42,924 nucleotides of DNA, from the NCBI GenBank assembly GCA_001970955.1, contig MPUH01000623.1, positions 1 through 42,924 on the forward strand, given 5' to 3'. This stretch comes from Stentor coeruleus (lineage: Eukaryota > Ciliophora > Heterotrichea > Heterotrichida > Stentoridae). A program made the translations under genes and the position numbers. This document shows, piece after piece, positions 10,601 to 17,168 of this stretch. Each line of letters starts with the position of its first letter. Within the stretch, counting starts at the first letter, position 1. The notes beneath the pieces were generated by a model. It searched no databases and was not told where the DNA came from. It saw only the letters and a list, made by a program, of their open reading frames with translations.

Positions 10601-10723
10601 CCATTCTGCAAGGATATTTTTAGAAGAGCTGATAATTGTCGAAATTGCAAAAAAAGTATGTCAAGTGTTGATATATGCTCTACTTGCAATAGAAATAGTA
10701 GAGTGAGACAGAATATGAAATAA
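7619..10723 (+). CDS. Pseudo-USP protein with RanBP2-type zinc fingers, 1034 aa
   Basis: Residues 1-350 resemble a degenerate ubiquitin-specific protease. A Cys-box-like start (DLDSFLIAAIKLF, 19-31) has Ser where the nucleophile should be. A USP53/54-like Cys/His cluster follows (C134, C138, H141, C154, C156). A C-terminal USP lobe (YNLKGIIFQK, then a Trp, an Asp and a YLPVLIVYQ strand, 294-348) lacks the GHY histidine. Several C4 fingers of RanBP2 type follow (about 495-514, 523-543, 778-796, 806-826, 841-860, 888-907, 929-947), with a further C4 cluster at the end (982-1023). Such fingers bind ubiquitin or RNA. A charged, helical middle contains tandem repeats of 17, 29 and 31 residues. It is probably a non-catalytic ubiquitin-binding scaffold; fold assignment is by motif only. 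Confidence 0.7.
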   Translation: MSTSSLHLKGIKFEINCEDLDSFLIAAIKLFLTCDKFIDSIIKAGLKCANSKSHQCTVSSLYKVIEQAKTNKKIDIQPLRQTLADLHKEDDKFNIQSPDWDIVEAISSILNMIHLKAMNYSCIMLNEEALSVNCNESCPFHSNFYFGIDEEYLCKCGNKNITSWDYTNACQFFNISDIFEDYHQEISEGLIMTPKFLIKRDRVEGNSKSFLNKIINNLQTKLINARSENCFLDECPIQNSKISFILTKCPEYYLVNCIWDSINPPYLNVMLATVAISPTLMLNQIYGVGPETRYNLKGIIFQKNTRFDYACRYGDKWSFTGIHEDSGWIELLQEVTVMKYLPVLIVYQKAPIDQPYDFNLKIHKLVYIEKFACECHEYEKLFEKPVFSNNEMSSKLFANQKKSPKTIIKPINPSNFKSDIPAQEFTSEPEYKKPENILSDSKSLKNPEVAYNPSSLTNSSKNLLERVNLDPKILNSVSEVVKTPQKYDFNSENFWKCKCGNFNDNNIEVCGKCFEIKQGVKGWVCKNCKSKNGPEYKIICSTCGNGNKNGPEYKIICSTCGNGNEENFGLINFYDKYNTYDKQNEEIPIHYKQEENFGLINFYDKYNTYDKQNEEIPIQYKQEIIGKDEVKDIRQIDLRGLNEKQDKTNEDKRKELEKNKIIDYRKEQELKRQKELEKYEAEVRENEIMQKHMELEKQKEIKRQKELEKYEAEVRENEIMKKYMELENQKAIEIKKQQPMVKKFIDYENKKSEKAQMIYPEPKNPNYSPKKEEIVNIWECKCGSSNMDDWEICQKCNEIKPGLEGWVCNFCKVRNPDKFSYKCIGCGNSKNSKIVLGQDYWSCKSCNTANSDMVYICEECGEFKDSVMNFRYKFQSKFKPEVEKSDTWKCKNCQTQNFVLQVKCSYCKKAKIEEKNEYNEENVLKNDDWICACKTVNKKYNSLCRNCYTRNEKNVEIQRTVVKEPTRQIEKLRKDEELPKKCSVCYREFILIECPFCKDIFRRADNCRNCKKSMSSVDICSTCNRNSRVRQNMK
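9209..9310 (+). repeat. 51-bp perfect tandem duplication inside the zinc-finger gene
   Basis: Two identical 51-bp units (9209-9259 and 9260-9310) each encode 17 residues containing IICSTCGNGN, the second half of a zinc finger. The repeat keeps the frame and duplicates one Cys pair. Confidence 0.95.
9311..9484 (+). repeat. 87-bp tandem duplication inside the zinc-finger gene
   Basis: Two 87-bp units (9311-9397 and 9398-9484) are almost identical and encode 29 residues each (EENFGLINFYDKYNTYDKQN and onward, ending IHYKQ or IQYKQ). They directly follow the 51-bp repeat, and the frame is kept. Confidence 0.95.
9629..9814 (+). repeat. 93-bp tandem duplication encoding charged helix
   Basis: Two 93-bp units (from 9629 and 9722) encode 31-residue repeats containing RQKELEKYEAEVRENEIM. 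They are slightly diverged at the ends, so this duplication is older than the two upstream ones. Confidence 0.9.
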
Positions 10724-11817
10724 TTATTCTTAAAAGCCATATATTTATGTTAGAAAGTGAAAATAATTGCTTCTAACTAAACTAATCAAAATTATATATA
10801 AGCTATAAGTGTATAATTATAAATCTTATAATATCTACACCTATACTGATCAATCCTTTCTAATATTCCTAAGTCATCTTCTAAATATTTTCACAAGTCA
10901 TTTTACTAAATTTTTTTCGGTGAGTTATTACAATTAAAATATCGCATTCTTATTAGAATTTTTTAATTCGAGTCACTGTTAGAATTTTCAGCTTTGCTTT
11001 CAATGTGTAGTAATGCAGAATTATAATCTTCTAACTTTTTTACTCATAAAACTTTTCACACTTAAATAATTTCCAAAAAATCATGGGCTTGGGCTCTCAT
11101 CTTTAGTTTTAACTGACCAAGTAGGTTATATTTTTACCTTTACCCCTTTTTATAGTTTTCCTTCTTGATTTACTCTTTGTTTGCATAGCTTTTTTATAAT
11201 CCCTTTTTTGCATAATACTTATGACATGAATTTTAAATAATAATGAAGGTACTTGGTATTCTAATCTTCCCACTTGTTAGATTATATCAGCCAAAGTGGT
11301 TCATTTTGGAGTGTGTATAGAAAATAAAATATGTATTTTCATAGAGAAAAGTGTAGGTAGTTAATAGTTTTTACCCATTACCGAATTGCATTGTTATTTT
11401 TTTGAGAGTATCCCAGTACAAATTACTTTTAAAGACCAGTTATGTAGCAATTTAGTAAATATTATGGTTTTTATTATTCATCTATAATTTCTATAAAAAC
11501 AAATAAGGTCATAGCGCTAATGTGACAACATATTTCTTGACGTTTCAACAAGATTCGCTCAATATATGCTAGAGTAATTCCATTTCTCATTATATTTGAT
11601 GAAACTTCTCTATGCATTTCAATTTTTCACTAAGATGTGAAAGTGCCGGATAATCGAAAATACAAAATTTCAAATAACTTTCTTGATAATGCAGCAAAAT
11701 AAACTTCTATTCTAAATTATCCATTCTATTCAAAATAATATATATTAGTTTTACCACAATGCCTAGTATTTTAAATGAAGATTTATTTGCTCTTTATTAT
11801 TTAGCAACATTTAAGAT
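10724..11817 (-). pseudogene. Possible decayed gene in intergenic region, unassigned
   Basis: Reading leftward from an ATG at 11724 the frame starts MDNLE, then TAG, then about 39 open codons (KFILLHYQESYLKFC onward). After a frame change a 55-codon open stretch runs from 11276 to 11112 (QVGRLEYQVPSLLF, ending in a very basic segment). A third piece near 11040-10960 reads KKLEDYNSALLHIESKAE. These pieces line up on one strand, as expected of a frameshifted relic, but no family is recognised. A+T-rich DNA often gives chance frames of this size. If it is not a relic, the 1.1-kb spacer holds nothing visible. Confidence 0.35.
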
Positions 11818-12615
11818 CTATATAACCTCGCACTTAATCAAACAATCAGCAGCTGTAGGACTGTTTTGCATAAGGATTTTGTGTCTAGCTATTTTTGTTT
11901 GTAACTCAGTAACTTCTGATTTCAACATGCTGTTTTCTTCGTCTTGTAAACAAGATGCTTCCTCATTGCTTTTTAATCTGTTATTAAGAATCTGAATACT
12001 TGTCGTTAATTCTTCTAAGATTTCCTTTTGGATTTCTGTTGGGACTACATTCATTCCTTTACGTGTATCAGAGGAGATACTTGAAGATTTTATTTTCTTA
12101 CGAGAAACATTGATTAAAGACCTACTATTCTCAAAGCATTGCTTTGCTTCAGCTCTAATTTGCTCTAAGCTGGTTCTAGCTGCAGAAAGAGTCGCACTTT
12201 GGCATTCAAACTGTATTTCTGAGCTTAGATCATGAGAAGCATTAGTAGTTTTCAAAGTTTCATGAGTACATTTTTGCCCCTTATCCTGAAATTGGTTAAG
12301 CAAATTTTTTGTTGAAGTCCTGCTTGAATCAAAGACCATATGAAGACTGTTGAGGTCCTTAGGTGATACAATAGTTCTTTTAGGTACAGAAGTAGCTTTA
12401 TTTAAGGTTTTTTTTGTATTCCTGGTTTCAGGACCATGAAATATGACGTCCCAGTCAAGCCCGTCCAATAAGGTATTCCTAGATGCTGCACAAGGCTTAT
12501 CAGTTTTTTTAAAATTAAGCATGGAAGGGGTAAAAGTTTTTGATAAATTTTGCTTTCTTCCAGGCTCTGGGTGATCAAAAATTTTAATAGTTGTTGTTCT
12601 TTTGTTTGCTCTCAT
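11818..12615 (-). CDS. Coiled-coil protein, 265 aa, unknown
   Basis: A single frame from an ATG at 12615 ends in TAG at 11818. The N-terminal half is basic and disordered-looking, rich in Thr, Lys and Asn. From about residue 145 the sequence becomes helical and from about 195 forms a heptad-like coiled coil (EILEELTTSIQILNNRLKSN and on to LKSEVTELQTKIA). No membrane segment or catalytic motif is seen. Its start lies 308 bp from the divergently transcribed ArfGAP start, so the two share one upstream region. The 16 bases before the end of the stop could be read as an intron starting GTGCG, but splicing it only adds a residue or two. The function is unknown. Confidence 0.7.
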   Translation of the reverse strand: MRANKRTTTIKIFDHPEPGRKQNLSKTFTPSMLNFKKTDKPCAASRNTLLDGLDWDVIFHGPETRNTKKTLNKATSVPKRTIVSPKDLNSLHMVFDSSRTSTKNLLNQFQDKGQKCTHETLKTTNASHDLSSEIQFECQSATLSAARTSLEQIRAEAKQCFENSRSLINVSRKKIKSSSISSDTRKGMNVVPTEIQKEILEELTTSIQILNNRLKSNEEASCLQDEENSMLKSEVTELQTKIARHKILMQNSPTAADCLIKCEVI

Positions 12616-12923
12616 ATATAAATAAGTTTATTATAAAATGCTCGGTTTTTCACTTTATGGATTGATTATGGTATGAAATTGAATTTATGGATTTAAAAGG
12701 CATTTGCATACCTATATATTTTTATGGTATGAAATTGAATTTATGGATTTAAAAGGCATTTGCATACCTATATATTTAAATTATTTCGAAAAGGTTTTTC
12801 CTATTATTATACTTTTCAAGCCTTATATAAGCATATAAAATCTGAAATACCAGCTTTTTATTACAATTTAATGCATATTAATTTACATGGGGAGTTTAAT
12901 TGTCTTATTAATATATTGCAATA
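12616..12923. promoter_or_regulatory. Shared divergent upstream region with 56-bp tandem duplication
   Basis: Only 308 bp separate the starts of the coiled-coil gene and the ArfGAP gene, so both promoters must lie here. A 56-bp unit is present twice, head to tail (12666-12721 and 12722-12777), with essentially no differences. No TATA box can be singled out because the region is A/T-rich throughout. Confidence 0.6.
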
Positions 12924-13592
12924 ATGGAACAGAAAGAAGCACTTAGGAAAATCCGAGACGACCCAGAGAACACTTTATGCTTCGATTGTGGTAACATAGA
13001 CATAACATTTACTTCCATAAGCCTTGGTATTCTTTTATGTGCAGGCTGTGCTTCTGTACACCGTTATCTAATCCCAGAAATAAGTGAAATTAAACCATTT
13101 GAAAGTCATTATACTAAAAAACAACTACAACTACTTGCAATGGGTGGTAATGCATCTTTAAAAAGCTTTTTAGCAATGTATTCAATTCCATGCAATGATT
13201 CAATAGAATACAAATACAGAACTAAAGCTTGCAGGTATTATAAAGAAATGCTTGATATGATGGCATCAGGAAAAGAATGCACAATGTTAACTCCATCAGA
13301 ATCAGAAGGAGCTGAATTAGCTGATGAATATATTAATAAAGGTTTTAGCTCAGAAAGAACTTCAAAATCAGAGAAATTAAGTATTCAAAAATCTCATACA
13401 ATTGGTGATGAAGAGCTAAAAGATGACCATCCTTCAAGGTTTATGAATGCAATTAGAACTGTTGAAGCTTTTGCCTCTGAAGCTTATAATGTGGTTGGGG
13501 ATTCAGTTAAAGAAAAAACTGAGAAAGGAATCAATTATTTTAGAAACAAATTTAGAAGGGCATCAGATAAGACCCCTACGGTTAAAGACTAA
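12924..13592 (+). CDS. ArfGAP-domain protein, 222 aa
   Basis: This is a GTPase-activating protein for Arf small GTPases, which control coat assembly on Golgi and endosomal membranes. The ArfGAP zinc finger is clear: C19 and C22 (CFDC), then C39 and C42 (CAGC), the standard C-x2-C-x16-C-x2-C spacing. The conserved arginine follows in VHRYL (R47), the catalytic finger in this family. The domain ends near residue 115. The C-terminal half is short and helical, with a likely amphipathic segment (about 170-210: FMNAIRTVEAFASEAYNVV), as in ArfGAP1-type proteins where such a helix senses curved membrane. GVHR is changed to SVHR and the following ISxVRS block is divergent. The ATG context is A/T-rich; no intron is seen. 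Confidence 0.92.
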   Translation: MEQKEALRKIRDDPENTLCFDCGNIDITFTSISLGILLCAGCASVHRYLIPEISEIKPFESHYTKKQLQLLAMGGNASLKSFLAMYSIPCNDSIEYKYRTKACRYYKEMLDMMASGKECTMLTPSESEGAELADEYINKGFSSERTSKSEKLSIQKSHTIGDEELKDDHPSRFMNAIRTVEAFASEAYNVVGDSVKEKTEKGINYFRNKFRRASDKTPTVKD

Positions 13593-14371
13593 GTGTTTTG
13601 ATTAAATAAGTAAGTATTAGGATTGAGATGTTTTATATTTATGATTTTAAAAGAGAATGATTTTGTTGATTGATGATTAGAGTGATCATTTTAGAAGTTA
13701 GAAAAAAGCTAATGGTGGTTTTAGGATTTGATATGTTTTATGATGTAAGAAAGATTAATAATAGTGAGATAGGGATAAAGTTTGATTATTAGGATTTAAG
13801 TGAGAAATAAATATTAATCATGAAGGGAAAGTTTATAATTGTAAATAATTAAGGTTTATATGAAAAATACAATGCTAAAGAAAATTTTGAACAGCCTCTT
13901 TTAGGCTAACTTTAAGATATTCACTTGTATATCGATTTTATTTATTGCTTTGCATTTCATAACTAATTCTATGCCATGATAAATTTCAAGCATTGCATAA
14001 TTTGCCATAAAATTTCCCCAAAAATCTGATTATTATTAGATAAGCTAATAATAATCGTATTATTCAATAATCTCTAATAAATTTATATTTAAATTATCCA
14101 CATATATCATATAAAACTAAAATTCGCCTTTTCTGCTTTCNTATCCACATATATCATATAAAACTAAAATTCGCCTTTTCTGCTTTCTTTCAAAATCTTT
14201 GAAAAAGCTACTAAAATTCTCAAAAAAAGTATTCCTAATCATGACCATTTTCAAAATTTGTCCGCCCAACTTTTAATACAAAAATTGCAAAAAACTACTA
14301 AAAATTTACTTAGATTTTAGAGATTCCATTCTGTAAAAACGAATTAAATTTGTGCATTCATATTATTTAAA
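13593..14371. other. Intergenic region with an assembly gap
   Basis: About 780 bp. The left part (13600-13860) is C-poor on the plus strand, continuing the G-rich bias of the ArfGAP 3' end. The right part includes a single N at 14141 flanked by a 46-bp duplication. No gene is visible. Confidence 0.6.
14095..14187. repeat. 46-bp direct repeat around a single N (assembly join)
   Basis: Positions 14095-14140 are repeated exactly at 14142-14187, with one N at 14141 between them. Identical ends on both sides of a one-base gap is what results when two overlapping contig ends are scaffolded without merging. The true sequence probably has one copy. Confidence 0.9.
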
Positions 14372-17083
14372 ATGGAAAATTTTCAAAACGAACAAGAATT
14401 TTTCAAAAGACCATCTCCTTTACTTGCAAATCCTTCTGAGGTTTCAAAGAAAAAAAAAGTAGTTAAGATAAAAAAGTCCTCATTGCTTGAACCGAAGCTA
14501 ATATATAAAAATACTCAAAATAAAAAATCTAAGACCCCAAAGAAAAAATATTGTAAACAAGAACTTGATACAGAATCACAACAGATTTGCATTAGGAACC
14601 GTGAAAGGAACATTTCTGATGTAGGGCCTGAGATATTTAATAGAGAAAAACACCGGCCTAAGTCTGTTATTAATAAACCCTTATTAAGCAACCTCGATAT
14701 ACTTCCTCAAAGTAAAACTTTCAAACGTAACCACAACCCTTCAATGATCGACCAAATAATCAAAAAGTCACTAAAAAAAGCTAAAAAGCAAAAAGTCTCC
14801 CAAGAAAAGCAACAGAAAGTTTCCCAAATCATAAACGAAATAAAAAAAAATGAGCTCGACTACAAAAACAAGCAAATCCGCATGCATAACCTCAGTAAAA
14901 ATAAAAAGAAAAAAAGCAAAACCCAAAAACCAATTTCCCCATGTCCAGATTTTAGCAACATAACCACAGTAATGACTGAGCATTGCCATAAACATAAATG
15001 CCAATCAAATCTTTCAGTAGACTTAACAAAACCAAATAAACGAAGTTGTAGTGTTGAATACAAGCCAAAAGATTCAAGTATTTTAGCATATATGGATAAA
15101 AAGAAAAAACAGCGGCATAGGGCAAAAGAAGAAGAAAACATAAGAAAATCTGCTGAATATGCAGTAAAAGCTGGGAAACTAAAAAAACTGGACAATTTTT
15201 ATAAGGGTGTAAGAGAAAAATCTATAAATAAAAGTTTTAGTTTAGAGTCAGTGAGTTCAGATAGAGAGAAAGATAAAGAAAACATTGAAATCAATAGGAA
15301 TATAAGTTTTATATGTGAGAACTCTTCTGATAAAGAGTCAGATAAAGATGAATTTTGTGAAATAAATATATTCAGAGAATTTACAGAAAGCGATAATAAG
15401 GTCACAGAGACTAGAGAAGACGATATAAACAGGTATATTCAAAATAAGAACTGGAGAGCGATAATTGAACAGGCACACAAGACGGAAATTTTAAAAGATT
15501 TGGAAATTGTCCCTCAAGAATATATAGAAATAATCCCTCAGCCTAAATATAAACCTGAGTTATCTGAAGAAAAAATTTCAGATATTGGAGTTAAAATCAT
15601 AGAAAAACAAAAAAATGCCCAGACATGCCAAACAATCTCAGACATAGAAGTAAAACCTCAGCCAAAACCTTTATTATCTGTATATGCTCAACAAGGTCTT
15701 GGTACTGGAATTATAAAAAATCCTATCAAAGACAAGCTTTTAGATATTGCAGGGTTATCTAGTTTTACTATAAAACCTAAAGTTCCTATTAAAAAATTCA
15801 ACGAAACCGAGCTTTTAAAAGAACAGCTTTCATGGAGCCAAGCAATAACTTTCCTTATAGAGCAACTTCAAGTATATGAAATAACAAATCTTGCAGAATT
15901 CACACCAGAAAGACAAGAATTGTTAACAGATGCAATACAAAGAAAGTACTCTAGGCTTTTGAAATGCTTAACAGAAATTTTCGATTCCCATAGTCGGATG
16001 ATACTTGAAACAATATCACTTGAAGAACACTCAAAATTTATCCAAAGCACACAGAGAAAAAAATTAGACTTTCATAGAATGCTTATAGAAAACTATGAGT
16101 CTATTGAAGTAGATGGATTTAATTTGAAGAAAAAAACTTTAGAAAATAGCGAATCTAGTGAGTCTGAAGAAGACAGTCATGAGGATCCGAGATTTGGAAT
16201 TAGTCATAGTAAAAGTTTGACTAAATTACATGATGAAGTGGCTTCAAAACGTAAGAATGTAGATGAAAATACGGAAAAAAAAGATGATGCGCCTTTGTTT
16301 TTCAACTTCGAAGGAGGTTTGATTATCCAAAACAAGGAATTTGATTTACAAGAGAATGAAGAAGTCAAAGAGGAACCAACAGGCTTCCATTTATCCCTAC
16401 AAAAAATAGATGCAAAAAGTGCATTAGTTTCTCCTTGTATGGACTTCAATAACATAAAAAAATTCATCCTCTCAGTATTTGATAATATCGATAATGACAA
16501 GCTTTTAAGAGATCTCCAAAAACCTTTAATAAAAAACCCTCTAAGCGAGCTAGATAAACTTCAAGAATTACAAATCGGCACACCAACTGAAGTAGAAATT
16601 TTCCAATTCCCTGAACTTATAAACATATCATCCTTTATTCCTAATTACGAATCTTTTAATCCTCCTGAAAAAGCTGAGGCTATACATAAAAAAATGATTT
16701 TACAGACACTCAATTATTTACTTCAACAATTTAGACCTTTTGGATATAAAGGATTACCTTTTCCTTGGATTGATTATAGCAAAGTGTTTGCAAAAAAACT
16801 AAGTTTAAGAGAAATTATATATAAAGTTCTTCAAAATTTTGAGTCTTTAAATGAGATGGAGATTGGGAATCCTAATGAGTATGGAGTGTCGAATAGTGAT
16901 AGCGATGAAATGATTATCATCAAAATCAAAGAAAAACAACTAGAAAGAGCATTGTTTACTGAAGCTTATTTAGAAGATTATAAGTGGGTTGATTATGAGT
17001 TTGAGGAAACACAGGTGAAAATTGACACGGCTGATATGATTTTGCATGACTTAGCAGAAGAAATAATTAATATAAACTTGTAA
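14372..17083 (+). CDS. Large basic/acidic protein, possible CEP350/DUF4378-like C-terminus, 903 aa
   Basis: This long open frame shows no recognisable enzyme motif. Residues 1-300 are very Lys-rich with several nuclear-localisation-like clusters and short coiled-coil stretches. Residues 300-460 are acidic. A helical middle (about 490-600, SWSQAITFLIEQLQVYEI onward) precedes another acidic linker. The last 80 residues alternate basic and acidic helices and end with WVDYEFEETQVKIDTADMIL, then LAEEIINI. That tail resembles the DUF4378-type C-terminus of CEP350 and plant TRM proteins, which act at centrioles and microtubule arrays. A basal-body or cortical role would suit a ciliate, but the match is weak and from memory. 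The gene converges on the trehalose gene with 85 bp between stops. Confidence 0.7.
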   Translation: MENFQNEQEFFKRPSPLLANPSEVSKKKKVVKIKKSSLLEPKLIYKNTQNKKSKTPKKKYCKQELDTESQQICIRNRERNISDVGPEIFNREKHRPKSVINKPLLSNLDILPQSKTFKRNHNPSMIDQIIKKSLKKAKKQKVSQEKQQKVSQIINEIKKNELDYKNKQIRMHNLSKNKKKKSKTQKPISPCPDFSNITTVMTEHCHKHKCQSNLSVDLTKPNKRSCSVEYKPKDSSILAYMDKKKKQRHRAKEEENIRKSAEYAVKAGKLKKLDNFYKGVREKSINKSFSLESVSSDREKDKENIEINRNISFICENSSDKESDKDEFCEINIFREFTESDNKVTETREDDINRYIQNKNWRAIIEQAHKTEILKDLEIVPQEYIEIIPQPKYKPELSEEKISDIGVKIIEKQKNAQTCQTISDIEVKPQPKPLLSVYAQQGLGTGIIKNPIKDKLLDIAGLSSFTIKPKVPIKKFNETELLKEQLSWSQAITFLIEQLQVYEITNLAEFTPERQELLTDAIQRKYSRLLKCLTEIFDSHSRMILETISLEEHSKFIQSTQRKKLDFHRMLIENYESIEVDGFNLKKKTLENSESSESEEDSHEDPRFGISHSKSLTKLHDEVASKRKNVDENTEKKDDAPLFFNFEGGLIIQNKEFDLQENEEVKEEPTGFHLSLQKIDAKSALVSPCMDFNNIKKFILSVFDNIDNDKLLRDLQKPLIKNPLSELDKLQELQIGTPTEVEIFQFPELINISSFIPNYESFNPPEKAEAIHKKMILQTLNYLLQQFRPFGYKGLPFPWIDYSKVFAKKLSLREIIYKVLQNFESLNEMEIGNPNEYGVSNSDSDEMIIIKIKEKQLERALFTEAYLEDYKWVDYEFEETQVKIDTADMILHDLAEEIININL

Positions 17084-17168
17084 TTGATTTATCAAAACTG
17101 AGTTTATTTCTCATATAAAAGCATAAGCATAATAAACAATACTTATTTTCGCAGACTTTGACTGCTTA

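Noticed and set aside
11812..11836. A 16-nt intron at the end of the 265-aa coiled-coil gene
   Set aside because: Its GTGCG start departs from the other introns, and splicing leads to a stop within two codons, so there is no gain in coding sequence.
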